From assembly GCA_002361175.1 (NCBI GenBank), contig DESG01000141.1:255-10291 (forward strand): a DNA stretch of 10,037 nucleotides, written 5' to 3'. This DNA comes from Lachnoclostridium sp. UBA3320 (GTDB lineage Bacteria; Bacillota; Clostridia; Lachnospirales; Lachnospiraceae). The notes beneath the pieces are model-generated. The model had not been told where the DNA came from. It saw only the letters and a program-made list of their open reading frames with translations, and ran no database searches. The translations under genes and the position numbers were made by a program. Shown one piece after another: positions 1 through 7,061 of this stretch. Every line of letters starts with the position of its first letter. The stretch's first letter is position 1.

Positions 1-38
1 ATTTCCAAAAGACTAATTGAAGTAATTTAAAAAAGTGC

Positions 39-67
39 TTGCAACAAATGGAAGTTTATGATAGACT
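39..67 (+). promoter_or_regulatory. Probable sigma-A promoter ahead of rpmJ
   Basis: A TTGCAA box (39-44) is separated by 17 bases from TAGACT (62-67), an acceptable vegetative -35/-10 pair. It lies 34 bases before the rpmJ start codon in AT-rich DNA. No gene can be supported to its left: the first 30 bases do not read as the end of infA, the usual upstream neighbour. The assignment rests on motif match only. Confidence 0.4.
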
Positions 68-100
68 AACAGATGGACTTTATGAAAGGGGGTTATTGCT

Positions 101-214
101 GTGAAAGTAAGGTCTTCAGTAAAACCAATTTGCGATAAATGTAAGGTCATCAAAAGAAAAGGGAAAATCAGAGTTATCTGTGAAAACCCTAGACACAAAC
201 AGAGACAAGGCTAA
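101..214 (+). CDS. rpmJ: 50S ribosomal protein L36
   Basis: This is the smallest protein of the large ribosomal subunit, which binds 23S rRNA. The gene starts with GTG after a strong purine-rich site (AAAGGGGG, 85-92; 8-base spacing) and encodes 37 residues, the normal bacterial length. The protein begins MKVRSSVKPICDKCK and ends in PRHKQRQG. Cys11, Cys14, Cys27 and His32 form the complete zinc ribbon, so this is the zinc-binding paralogue and not the zinc-free form made under zinc starvation. It stands directly before rpsM, as in most Firmicutes, but a good terminator separates the two, so rpsM probably also has its own transcription start. The family assignment is very secure. Confidence 0.96.
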   Translation: MKVRSSVKPICDKCKVIKRKGKIRVICENPRHKQRQG

Positions 215-225
215 TTAGAAAACGG

Positions 226-251
226 AAGCCAAAGTATAGACTTTGGTTTTT
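226..251 (+). terminator. Rho-independent terminator after rpmJ
   Basis: The arms CCAAAGT (229-235) and ACTTTGG (240-246) form a perfect 7-bp stem closed by a 4-base ATAG loop, followed at once by TTTTT (247-251). The upstream AAG can pair into the T tract and extend the stem. It begins 12 bases after the rpmJ stop codon. It should end or attenuate transcripts coming from upstream before the rpsM leader. Confidence 0.75.
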
Positions 252-460
252 CTGTTGTTAAGATAGATACTTGCTTTCTGTTCGTTATAGTACTTTTGTA
301 CTGTGATATTGTAGATGGAGTGATTAACCATTTCAGTAAAAGAATATGTCTTTTTATTCTTTGCTGGTCTTACAATTTAAAGCGGCTGGCAGTGTATAAC
401 ACTGTAATCATTTATTATAACTTATTAACTTTTAGAAAATAACGGAGGTGTAAAGTATAC
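252..460 (+). promoter_or_regulatory. rpsM operon leader with two hairpins
   Basis: About 200 non-coding bases lie between the rpmJ terminator and rpsM. Two inverted repeats are visible. The first is AGTAC-TTTT-GTACT (289-302), extendable to about 9 bp with G-U pairs (285-306). The second is CAGTGT-ATA-ACACTG (390-404), which contains a TATAAC sequence (395-400) that could be a -10 box but has no good -35 partner. The rpsM ribosome binding site GGAGGTG is at 444-450. The operon encodes S4, which in other bacteria represses translation by binding its own mRNA. A role of these hairpins in such control is inference. Confidence 0.4.
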
Positions 461-829
461 ATGGCACGTATTAGTGGTGTAGATTTACCAAGAGATAAGC
501 GTGTTGAAATCGGTCTTACTTATATTTATGGTATCGGCAGGGCTAGTTCTAACCGCATTTTAGCAGAAGCTAAAGTCAATCCTGACACACGTGTAAAGGA
601 TCTTACGGATGAAGAAGTCTCACGTATTCGTGATGTCATTGATGCCACACAGACAGTTGAGGGCGATTTGCGCAGGGAAGTTGCATTAAACATTAAAAGG
701 CTTCAAGAAATTGGATGTTACAGAGGTATTCGTCATAGGAAAGGTCTTCCAGTTCGTGGACAGAAGACAAAGACAAATGCAAGGACTCGCAAAGGACCAA
801 AGCGCACTGTCGCAAATAAGAAGAAATAA
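461..829 (+). CDS. rpsM: 30S ribosomal protein S13
   Basis: S13 sits in the head of the small subunit, contacts 16S rRNA and forms intersubunit bridges with the large subunit near the P site. The 122-residue product is of normal length. It opens MARISGVDLPRDKRVEIGLTY, followed by the helix-two-turns-helix region (YIYGIGRASSNRIL onwards). The conserved loop GCYRGIRHRKGLPVRGQKTK lies near residue 86-105, and the Lys/Arg-rich tail (TRKGPKRTVANKKK) reaches toward P-site tRNA. The ATG is 10 bases after GGAGGTG, the best site in the area. It is the first gene of the S13-S11-S4-alpha-L17 cluster, and rpsK follows after 25 bases. Confidence 0.97.
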   Translation: MARISGVDLPRDKRVEIGLTYIYGIGRASSNRILAEAKVNPDTRVKDLTDEEVSRIRDVIDATQTVEGDLRREVALNIKRLQEIGCYRGIRHRKGLPVRGQKTKTNARTRKGPKRTVANKKK

Positions 830-854
830 CAAATCTAATTAGGAGGGTTTGACA

Positions 855-1250
855 ATGGCTAAACAGGCAGTTAAAAAGGCAAGCAAGAAGCGTGTCAGGA
901 AGAATGTCGGACATGGACAGGCACATATTCAGTCTTCCTTTAATAATACAATAGTTACGCTTACAGATTCCGAAGGAAATGCAATTTCTTGGGCAAGTGC
1001 AGGCGGATTAGGTTTTAGGGGTTCTAAAAAGTCAACCCCATATGCAGCACAGATGGCAGCAGAGACAGCAGCAAAAGCAGCTTTACCACATGGTTTAACT
1101 TCTGTAGACGTTATGGTTAAAGGGCCAGGTTCAGGACGTGAAGCAGCAATACGTGCATTACAGGCATGTGGAATTGATGTTACAAGTATTAGAGACGTAA
1201 CACCTGTACCACACAATGGATGCAGACCGCCAAAGCGTCGTCGTGTATAG
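855..1250 (+). CDS. rpsK: 30S ribosomal protein S11
   Basis: S11 lies on the platform of the small subunit and helps shape the mRNA exit region near the Shine-Dalgarno duplex. The protein has 131 residues from the ATG at 855. A TTG two codons upstream (849) is also in frame, but ATG is preferred because AGGAGGG (841-847) is then 7 bases away and the product starts MAKQAVKKASKKRVRK, as in the family. Family hallmarks are the GHGQAHIQSSFNNTIVTLTD segment, VMVKGPGSGREAAIRAL, and the basic C-terminus IRDVTPVPHNGCRPPKRRRV. It is co-transcribed with rpsM and rpsD. Confidence 0.96.
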   Translation: MAKQAVKKASKKRVRKNVGHGQAHIQSSFNNTIVTLTDSEGNAISWASAGGLGFRGSKKSTPYAAQMAAETAAKAALPHGLTSVDVMVKGPGSGREAAIRALQACGIDVTSIRDVTPVPHNGCRPPKRRRV

Positions 1251-1304
1251 TGCAGAATTAAAAAATTGATAAATGTATAGATATTTATTATAGGAGGAAA
1301 AAAG

Positions 1305-1898
1305 ATGGCAAGAGATATGACGCCAGTGCTCAAAAGATGCAGAAGTCTTGGGATTGACCCTATATTTATGGGAATTGACAAGAAATCTAACAGAAATGCC
1401 AGAACAGGCAGAAAACAGAGTGACTATGGTCTTCAGTTAAAAGAAAAGCAGAAGGCTAAATTTATATATGGAGTATTAGAAAAACCTTTTAGAAATAATT
1501 TTGCTAAGGCACAGAAGCTTAAATATGGCACAACTGGCGAAAACCTTATGATTCTTCTTGAGCTTAGACTTGACAATGTAATTTATAGATTGGGTTATGG
1601 GCGTACAAGAAAAGAAGCAAGGCAGATAGTAGGTCATAAGCATGTACTTGTAAATGGCAAATGTGTAACAATCCCTTCATATGAAGTGAAACCAGGGGAT
1701 GTTATTCAAATTAAAGAAAAGCACAAAAGTAAACAAAGATATAAGGATATTCTTGAAGTGACAGGAGGAAGAATAGTTCCTGAGTGGCTTGAACCTGACC
1801 ATGAAAATCTTTCTGGTGTTGTAAAGGAAGTTCCGACAAGAGAGCAAATAGATGTTCCTGTTAATGAAGTGCTTATTGTCGAGTTATATTCTAAGTAA
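1305..1898 (+). CDS. rpsD: 30S ribosomal protein S4
   Basis: S4 is a primary 16S rRNA-binding protein that nucleates assembly of the 30S body, and in many bacteria it represses its own operon. The product has 197 residues. The N-terminal part (MARDMTPVLKRCRSLGID) has a single Cys instead of the four of zinc-binding S4 proteins, so this is a zinc-free type. The S4 RNA-binding domain spans about residues 87-150 (ELRLDNVIYRLGYGRTRKEARQ through VNGK...VKPGDVIQI). The end (VPVNEVLIVELYSK) is typical. AGGAGG at 1292-1297 is 7 bases from the ATG. Placement beside rpsM, rpsK and rpoA resembles the enterobacterial alpha operon; in Bacillus rpsD stands alone. Confidence 0.96.
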   Translation: MARDMTPVLKRCRSLGIDPIFMGIDKKSNRNARTGRKQSDYGLQLKEKQKAKFIYGVLEKPFRNNFAKAQKLKYGTTGENLMILLELRLDNVIYRLGYGRTRKEARQIVGHKHVLVNGKCVTIPSYEVKPGDVIQIKEKHKSKQRYKDILEVTGGRIVPEWLEPDHENLSGVVKEVPTREQIDVPVNEVLIVELYSK

Positions 1899-1947
1899 TA
1901 TTAACCAGTAATTATGTAAGCATAACACCCAAAAGGAGGTACTTGGA

Positions 1948-2910
1948 GTGCTTGATTTTAAAGAACCAAATATTAAGATTACTGAAATTTCAGAAGATAA
2001 GAGATATGGACGTTTTGTTGTAGAACCTCTGGAAAGAGGATATGGTACGACTTTGGGTAATTCTCTTAGAAGAATTATGCTTTCATCATTGCCGGGTACG
2101 GCTGTCAGCCATATTAAGATTGATGGCGTAGTTCACGAATTTGCTGCAATTCCTGGAGTTAAAGAAGATGTAACAGAGATTATAATGAATATTAAAAACC
2201 TTGCTATTAAAAATAATAGTGAGTTTGATGAAGTCAAAACTGCCTATGTAGAAGCTTCTGGAGAAGGAGTTGTTACTGCGGCTGATATACAAGTTGATTC
2301 AGATATTGAGATTATGAATCCTGATCAGGTTATTGCTACGCTTAGCGGTGGTCCTGACTGCAAGCTTTATATTGAGATGACTATTGTAAATAATCGTGGC
2401 TATATAAGCTCAGAGAAGAATAAAAGAGAAGATTTGCCGCTTAATGTTATTGCAATCGATTCTATCTTTACTCCAGTAGAGAGAGTGAACATCAAGATTG
2501 AAAATACCCGTGTTGGCCAAATTACTGATTATGACAAGCTGACATTAGACGTATATACAAATGGCACTATTGAACCAAGCGATGCAGTAAGCCTTGCCGC
2601 AAAGGTTCTTAGTGACCATTTGAAATCCTTTATAAATCTTTCAGATAAGACGTCAAGTATTCCTGTTATGGCTGAGAAAGAGGAAAATGACAAGGATAAA
2701 GTCCTTGAGATGAATATTGATGAGCTTGAGTTATCAGTCCGCTCATATAACTGCCTTAAGAGAGCTGGTATTAATACAGTTGAGGAACTTTGCAACCGCA
2801 CATCTGAGGATATGATGAAGGTAAGAAATCTTGGACGTAAGTCTTTAGAAGAAGTATTAGCTAAGTTAAAAGAATTAGGTCTTTCGCTTAACTTAGGCGA
2901 TGAGAATTAG
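1948..2910 (+). CDS. rpoA: DNA-directed RNA polymerase subunit alpha
   Basis: The alpha subunit dimerises to seed polymerase assembly and touches promoter UP elements and activators. The gene starts with GTG, 7 bases after an excellent AAAGGAGGT site (1932-1940), and encodes 320 residues. The N-terminal domain has the assembly signature RFVVEPLERGYGTTLGNSLRRIMLSSLPG (about residues 22-50). After an acidic/lysine linker near residue 245, the C-terminal domain spans about 255-314 (ELELSVRSYNCLKRAGINTVEEL ... VRNLGRKSLEEVLAKL). Its Arg265 and the following SYNCLK align with the E. coli residues that bind the DNA minor groove. rpoA lies between rpsD and rplQ, and only 15 bases separate it from rplQ. 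Confidence 0.97.
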   Translation: MLDFKEPNIKITEISEDKRYGRFVVEPLERGYGTTLGNSLRRIMLSSLPGTAVSHIKIDGVVHEFAAIPGVKEDVTEIIMNIKNLAIKNNSEFDEVKTAYVEASGEGVVTAADIQVDSDIEIMNPDQVIATLSGGPDCKLYIEMTIVNNRGYISSEKNKREDLPLNVIAIDSIFTPVERVNIKIENTRVGQITDYDKLTLDVYTNGTIEPSDAVSLAAKVLSDHLKSFINLSDKTSSIPVMAEKEENDKDKVLEMNIDELELSVRSYNCLKRAGINTVEELCNRTSEDMMKVRNLGRKSLEEVLAKLKELGLSLNLGDEN

Positions 2911-2925
2911 GAGGTAAATAAGCAA

Positions 2926-3468
2926 ATGGCAGGCTATAGAAAACTTGGAAGGACTTCCAGCCAGAGAAAAGCATTGCTGCGCAATCAAGTGACCAATCTT
3001 TTGTATCATGGCAAAATTGTCACAACTGAAGCAAAAGCAAAGGAAATCCGTAAGATAGCAGAAAAAATAATTGCTTTAGGCATCAAAGAATGTAATAATT
3101 ATGATGTAGTTAAAGTAACTGCTAAAGTTCCACGCAAAGACAGTGATGGAAAAAGAGTTAAAGAAGTCGTAGAGGGCAAGAAAGTTACTGTATTTGACGA
3201 AGTTGAAAAAGAAATTAAAAAAGACCAACCTTCAAGGCTTCATGCAAGAAAGCAGATGAACAAAACTCTTTATAAAGTTACAGAAGTGCCAAAAGAAGTT
3301 AAAGGGCGTAGGAAAAATACAAAGACTATAGATGTGACAGCTAAAGTTTTAGACGAGATAGGACCAAAATATGCTCAGCGTAATGGCAATGGTGGTTATA
3401 CACGTATTGTAAAAATTGGTCCTCGCAAAGGTGATGCTGCAATGCAGGTATTGATTGAGTTAGTATAG
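2926..3468 (+). CDS. rplQ: 50S ribosomal protein L17, long form with internal insertion
   Basis: L17 binds 23S rRNA near the peptide exit side of the large subunit. The ends are standard: MAGYRKLGRTSSQRKALLRN, then TTEAKAKEIRKIAEKII, and at the C-terminus LDEIGPKYAQRNGNGGYTRIVKIGPRKGDAAMQVLIELV. At 180 residues it is much longer than the usual 115-130. The extra residues lie within about 57-133, a highly charged Lys/Glu/Val-rich stretch. From memory, similarly long L17 proteins occur in Lachnospiraceae; this has not been checked here. The ribosome binding site GGAGGT (2909-2914) overlaps the rpoA stop codon, so translation of the two is likely coupled. This is the last gene of the ribosomal cluster. 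Confidence 0.95.
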   Translation: MAGYRKLGRTSSQRKALLRNQVTNLLYHGKIVTTEAKAKEIRKIAEKIIALGIKECNNYDVVKVTAKVPRKDSDGKRVKEVVEGKKVTVFDEVEKEIKKDQPSRLHARKQMNKTLYKVTEVPKEVKGRRKNTKTIDVTAKVLDEIGPKYAQRNGNGGYTRIVKIGPRKGDAAMQVLIELV

Positions 3469-3479
3469 TTTTTAATTTT

Positions 3480-3534
3480 TATAAAGTATGGGGATGCCAT
3501 TTCTTAGGAAATAGTGTCCCTTTAATACTTTATA
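3480..3534 (+). promoter_or_regulatory. Long imperfect hairpin between rplQ and ecfA1
   Basis: Outer arms ATAAAGTAT (3481-3489) and ATACTTTAT (3525-3533) pair perfectly over 9 bp. Inside, GGGATGC (3491-3497) pairs with GTGTCCC (3514-3520, two G-U pairs), and ATTTC (3499-3503) pairs with GAAAT (3508-3512) around a TTAG loop. Nearly the whole intergenic space is thus one helix. No T tract follows; T runs precede it instead. It is therefore not a textbook terminator. It may be an mRNA-processing, stability or attenuation element. Confidence 0.45.
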
Positions 3535-3554
3535 GTATGAATGGAGTTTTGAAA

Positions 3555-4418
3555 ATGATACCATTTATAAAAGCAGAAAGTCTTGTACATGAATATTCAA
3601 GGCGTGACGAAGAAGGCAATATTACAGGTATAAACAGAGCACTTGATGGCATTGATATAGAAGTAAAAGCAGGAGATTTTATTGCAGTCCTTGGAGCTAA
3701 TGGTTCAGGAAAATCAACATTTGCAAAGCATTTAAATGCTCTGTTAGTTCCAACAGAAGGTACTTTATATGTTGATGGAAAAGACACATCTGACCATATC
3801 AATGATTTGGCAGTAAGACAGTCGGCAGGAATGGTATTTCAAAATCCAGATAATCAGATTATTGCAAATATAGTTGAAGAAGATGTTGGGTTTGGCCCTG
3901 AAAATATGGGTGTACCAACTGAAGAAATCTGGAAGCGTGTAGAAGAAAGTCTTAAAAATGTTGGTATGTACGAATACAGGAAAGAATCTCCTAATCACCT
4001 CTCGGGCGGTCAGAAACAGCGTGTTGCTATTGCAGGTATAATGGCGATGAAACCAAAGTGTATTATACTTGATGAACCTACTGCCATGCTTGACCCAAAA
4101 GGCAGAGAATCTGTTATTAAAACTGTAAAAGAACTGAATATACATGAAAATATTACAATAATACTTATAACTCATTATATGGAAGAAGTCACAGCAGCAG
4201 ATTATGTATATGTGATGGCAGATGGACAGATAAAAATGCAGGGAACACCACGTCAAGTATTTGCGAGAAGTGAAGAACTTATAAAATATAAACTTACGAT
4301 ACCAGAAGTGACAAAAATTGCCTTAGCACTTATTAAAAAAGGTGTAAAGATTCCCAAAGATATTTTATATGTGGAAGAACTTACAGATATTTTATTAAAG
4401 TTAAAAGCCAGACAATAA
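3555..4418 (+). CDS. ecfA1: ECF transporter ATPase EcfA1
   Basis: This is one of two ATPases energising energy-coupling-factor importers, which share one EcfA1-EcfA2-EcfT module among several vitamin- or metal-binding S components. It is cytoplasmic and membrane-associated. From the ATG at 3555 the product has 287 residues: Walker A GANGSGKST (47-55), Q-loop Gln96 (FQNPDNQ), signature LSGGQKQR (149-156), Walker B IILDEP with Asp173 and Glu174, and switch His207. An in-frame ATG at 3537 is less likely: it lies against the upstream hairpin without a binding site, whereas GGAG (3543-3546) is 8 bases before 3555 and the family starts near MIPFIKAESLVHEY. ecfA2 follows after 16 bases. No S component is encoded in the window. 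Confidence 0.94.
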   Translation: MIPFIKAESLVHEYSRRDEEGNITGINRALDGIDIEVKAGDFIAVLGANGSGKSTFAKHLNALLVPTEGTLYVDGKDTSDHINDLAVRQSAGMVFQNPDNQIIANIVEEDVGFGPENMGVPTEEIWKRVEESLKNVGMYEYRKESPNHLSGGQKQRVAIAGIMAMKPKCIILDEPTAMLDPKGRESVIKTVKELNIHENITIILITHYMEEVTAADYVYVMADGQIKMQGTPRQVFARSEELIKYKLTIPEVTKIALALIKKGVKIPKDILYVEELTDILLKLKARQ

Positions 4419-4434
4419 GGAAAGAGTGGAGTAT

Positions 4435-5280
4435 ATGTCTATAAAATTACAAGATGTAAATTATATATATGGCATAGGTACAGGACAAGAAAAACATGCT
4501 TTGAAAAATATTAATTTAGAAATAAATGATGGTGAATTTATAGGACTTGCAGGACATACAGGTTCAGGAAAGTCAACGCTTGTGCAGCTTTTAAATGGAC
4601 TTATACGTGCATCAAGTGGAACAATATATTATAATGGACAAAATATTTATGATAAATTATATAATATGCGAAGTCTTAGAAGTAAAGTTGGACTGGTTTT
4701 TCAATATCCCGAGCATCAGCTTTTTGAAACTACTGTCGTAAATGATGTACAGTTTGGTCCTAAAAACCTTGGACTGCCACAACTTGAAATTGAACTGCGT
4801 TCTTTTAAGGCACTTAAAATGGTAGGCATAGGTGATGACTTACTTGATGTTTCCCCATTTGCACTGTCAGGCGGACAAAAAAGACGTGTTGCTATTGCAG
4901 GTATACTTGCTATGAAGCCAGAAGTCCTTGTACTAGATGAGCCTGTTGCAGGGCTTGACCCAGCTGGCAGAGATGAAATACTTGGACTACTTAAAAAACT
5001 CCATAATGAAAATAATATAACTGTAATACTAGTTTCACATAGCATGGAGGATATCGCCAAATATGTGGACAGAATGCTTGTTATGAACAGAGGAGAGATT
5101 GTGCTTGATGGAAAACCTTCAAAAATATTCTGTTTTGAAAAAGAACTTGAGAAAATAGGACTTGGAGTGCCAGAAACTGTAAAAGTAATACACAGGTTAC
5201 AAGATGCAGGAGCAAATATTATAGGCGAACCAATTACAACAGAAGAAAGTTCAGAAGCAATTTATAGATGGCTAGTGTGA
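4435..5280 (+). CDS. ecfA2: ECF transporter ATPase EcfA2
   Basis: This is the second ATPase of the ECF energising module; it forms a heterodimer with EcfA1. The product has 281 residues from the ATG at 4435: Walker A GHTGSGKST (40-48), Q-loop Gln90 (FQYPEHQLFE), signature LSGGQKRR (144-151), Walker B VLVLDEP with Asp168 and Glu169, and switch His202 (VSHSMED). An in-frame GTG at 4426 would add three residues. ATG is preferred because AAGGA (4417-4421), overlapping the end of ecfA1, and GGAG (4428-4431) both lie upstream of it. Second place in the operon and the FQYPEHQLFE Q-loop variant both match EcfA2 proteins. ecfT begins 19 bases after the stop. Confidence 0.94.
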   Translation: MSIKLQDVNYIYGIGTGQEKHALKNINLEINDGEFIGLAGHTGSGKSTLVQLLNGLIRASSGTIYYNGQNIYDKLYNMRSLRSKVGLVFQYPEHQLFETTVVNDVQFGPKNLGLPQLEIELRSFKALKMVGIGDDLLDVSPFALSGGQKRRVAIAGILAMKPEVLVLDEPVAGLDPAGRDEILGLLKKLHNENNITVILVSHSMEDIAKYVDRMLVMNRGEIVLDGKPSKIFCFEKELEKIGLGVPETVKVIHRLQDAGANIIGEPITTEESSEAIYRWLV

Positions 5281-5299
5281 TGAAATGGAGATTTAACCT

Positions 5300-6109
5300 A
5301 TGTTACGTGATATAACAATCGGACAATATTATCAGGCAGAATCTGTTATCCATAGATTAGACCCACGTGTTAAAGTGATAGCAACTTTTATCTATATAAT
5401 TTCACTTTTTTGTTTTAATCAATTAAGTGGTTACATAATAGCAGCATTTTTTTTCTATTGCATAGTCAAACTTTCAAAAGTGCCATTTAAATTTATAACA
5501 AGAGGTATTAAGCCTATTATATTTATGCTTATTTTTACGGCAGCACTTAATCTTTTATGGACATCTGGTGAACACGTACTTATACAGTATGGTTTTATTA
5601 CAATAACATCTGAAGGTGTAAAGAAGATGGTCTTTATGGCACTTAGGCTTATTTTCCTTATAATAGGCTCTTCGCTTATGACACTTACTACTACCCCTAA
5701 TCAACTTACTGATGCTATAGAAAATCTTTTTAAGCCTCTTAATAAACTAAAAGTACCTGTACATGAACTGGCAATGATGATGTCAATAGCTCTTCGCTTT
5801 ATACCTATTCTTGTTGAAGAAACAGACAAAATTATGAAAGCACAGCTTGCAAGAGGAGCAGACTTTGAATCGGGAAATATTATTCAAAGAGTAAAAAATA
5901 TGATTCCTATTTTTATTCCATTATTTGTATCTGCTGCAAGGCGTGCAAGCGACCTAGCTCTTGCGATGGATGCAAGATGTTATCATGGCGGAGAAGGACG
6001 AACTAAAATGAAACCACTAAAATATAAAAGACAGGATATACTAGCATATTTTGTAATGTTTTGTTATATATGTGTAATTGTGGTAACAGGAAAAATTCTG
6101 CCAGTTTGA
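5300..6109 (+). CDS. ecfT: ECF transporter transmembrane subunit EcfT
   Basis: EcfT is the membrane scaffold that links the two ATPases to exchangeable S components. The 269-residue protein opens with the family start MLRDITIGQYYQAESVIHRLDPRVK. Hydrophobic membrane segments lie at about 27-57, 71-87, 108-130 and 245-266. The long cytoplasmic coupling region carries the two Ala-Arg motifs that dock on the ATPases: ARG at 184-186 (QLARGADFESGN) and ARC at 225-227 (MDARCYHGGEGRT). TGGAG (5286-5290) lies 9 bases before the ATG. It follows ecfA2 by 19 bases and precedes truA by 10, so all four genes are likely one transcript. Confidence 0.94.
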   Translation: MLRDITIGQYYQAESVIHRLDPRVKVIATFIYIISLFCFNQLSGYIIAAFFFYCIVKLSKVPFKFITRGIKPIIFMLIFTAALNLLWTSGEHVLIQYGFITITSEGVKKMVFMALRLIFLIIGSSLMTLTTTPNQLTDAIENLFKPLNKLKVPVHELAMMMSIALRFIPILVEETDKIMKAQLARGADFESGNIIQRVKNMIPIFIPLFVSAARRASDLALAMDARCYHGGEGRTKMKPLKYKRQDILAYFVMFCYICVIVVTGKILPV

Positions 6110-6119
6110 TGGAGGAAAT

Positions 6120-6875
6120 ATGAAACGTGTAAAACTTACAGTAGCATATGATGGCACTAATTATCATGGATGGCAAGTGCAAAATAAAGCTGTTACTATA
6201 GAGGGAGAATTAAATAAAGCATTGTCATCTATTACAGGTGAAGAAATAAAGGTTATAGGGGCAAGCCGCACAGATGCAGGAGTACACGCACTTGGCAATG
6301 TAGCTGTGTTTGACACATATTCACATATGCCAGCCGAAAAATTTTTATATGCCTTAAACCAAAAGCTTCCAGAGGATATAGTAATACAAATTTCAGAAGA
6401 AGTATCAACAGATTTTCATCCTCGCCACTGTGACTGTCGTAAAACATATGAATATACGATACTTAACAGGAAAGTTCCACTGCCAGAGTATCGCAATAGT
6501 GCTTATTTTTACTATGGCAGTCTTGATATAGAAAATATGCAAAAGGCGTGCAAAGCATTTATAGGAGAGCATGACTTTGCTAGCTTCTGCTCATCAGGTG
6601 CACAAGTACAGTCAACTATAAGGACTATATATAATCTTGAAATCTTAGAACATGCAACTAGTGGTGGAAATATTATTACAATATGTGTACAGGGCAATGG
6701 ATTCTTATATAATATGGTAAGAATAATAGCTGGTACACTTTTAGAAGTAGGAAAAGGAAAGATAAATCCATTAGATATAGAAGAAATAATTGCTTCATGT
6801 GATAGGTCAAGAGCTGGTGCTACAGCTCCTGCAAGAGGATTAAAACTTATAGAGATTGTATATCAGGTAAAATAA
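6120..6875 (+). CDS. truA: tRNA pseudouridine(38-40) synthase TruA
   Basis: TruA converts uridines 38, 39 and 40 in the anticodon arm of many tRNAs to pseudouridine. The 251-residue length is normal. The start MKRVKLTVAYDGTNYHGWQVQ is the family N-terminus. The catalytic aspartate is Asp52 in GASRTDAGVHALGNVAVFD. Later conserved blocks are DFHPRHCDCRKTYEY and the C-terminal GNGFLYNMVRIIAGTLLEVG. GGAGG (6111-6115) is 4 bases before the ATG, and the gene follows ecfT by 10 bases, so the two are probably translated from one message. rplM and rpsI often follow truA in related genomes; here a convergent tRNA gene and accessory DNA follow instead. Confidence 0.96.
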   Translation: MKRVKLTVAYDGTNYHGWQVQNKAVTIEGELNKALSSITGEEIKVIGASRTDAGVHALGNVAVFDTYSHMPAEKFLYALNQKLPEDIVIQISEEVSTDFHPRHCDCRKTYEYTILNRKVPLPEYRNSAYFYYGSLDIENMQKACKAFIGEHDFASFCSSGAQVQSTIRTIYNLEILEHATSGGNIITICVQGNGFLYNMVRIIAGTLLEVGKGKINPLDIEEIIASCDRSRAGATAPARGLKLIEIVYQVK

Positions 6876-6883
6876 AGAATAAA

Positions 6884-6966
6884 TGCGGAATGTGGGACTT
6901 GAACCCACACGCCACTAGGACACAAGAACCTAAATCTTGCCCGTCTGCCAATTCCGGCAATTCCGC
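6884..6966 (-). tRNA. tRNA-Leu, anticodon UAG
   Basis: Read on the minus strand, the acceptor stem GCGGAAT pairs with ATTCCGC. The D arm is CCG-loop-CGG with the GG of the loop present. The anticodon stem CAAGA/TCTTG closes the loop TTTAGGT with anticodon TAG (6930-6932 on the plus strand), reading CUA. A long variable arm of about 14 bases marks a class II tRNA. The T arm is GTGGG-TTCAAGT-CCCAC. The discriminator base is A, and CCA is not encoded. The 3' end is only 8 bases from the truA stop codon, so the two genes converge tightly and truA read-through would be antisense to the tRNA. Confidence 0.95.
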
Positions 6967-6972
6967 AGAACC

Positions 6973-7006
6973 GCCGCCAGTAATATATATCTGGCGGCTT
7001 TATTAC
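6973..7006 (+). terminator. GC-rich hairpin, possible truA-side terminator
   Basis: GCCGCCAG (6973-6980) and CTGGCGGC (6991-6998) form a perfect 8-bp stem with a 10-base AT-only loop, followed on the plus strand by TTTATTAC. It could end transcripts that run through truA and the tRNA region on the plus strand. On the minus strand no T tract follows, so there it would simply be a hairpin in the tRNA precursor leader, 6 bases before the mature 5' end. Confidence 0.5.
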
Positions 7007-7016
7007 TTACTAAGCT

Positions 7017-7045
7017 AGTTTAACATTAAACGGAGTTTATGTCAA
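7017..7045 (-). promoter_or_regulatory. Promoter of tRNA-Leu
   Basis: On the minus strand a perfect TTGACA (plus-strand positions 7040-7045) is followed after exactly 17 bases by TAAACT (7017-7022). The expected start is near 7010, about 44 bases before the mature tRNA 5' end. The -35 box overlaps an 18-bp perfect palindrome (7044-7061). Confidence 0.65.
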
Positions 7046-7061
7046 TTAAAAATTTTTAATT
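7044..7061. repeat. 18-bp perfect AT palindrome
   Basis: AATTAAAAATTTTTAATT is its own reverse complement. It overlaps two bases of the tRNA-Leu -35 box. In DNA this AT-rich, such a palindrome could arise by chance, so an operator role is only a possibility. Confidence 0.5.

Noticed and set aside
1..38. Possible 3' end of infA at the left edge
   Set aside because: None of the three frames ends in the conserved infA C-terminus (a GRIIWRDK-like end), and all hit stops early. It cannot be supported.
929..1381. Long minus-strand frame across rpsK and the start of rpsD
   Set aside because: It is the antisense shadow of well-conserved ribosomal protein genes.
6884..6966. tRNA-Leu 3' end as the ICE attachment site
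   Set aside because: The element lies on the 5' side of the tRNA and about 700 bases away, no tRNA fragment repeat is seen near int, and Tn916-type integrases do not normally use tRNA genes.
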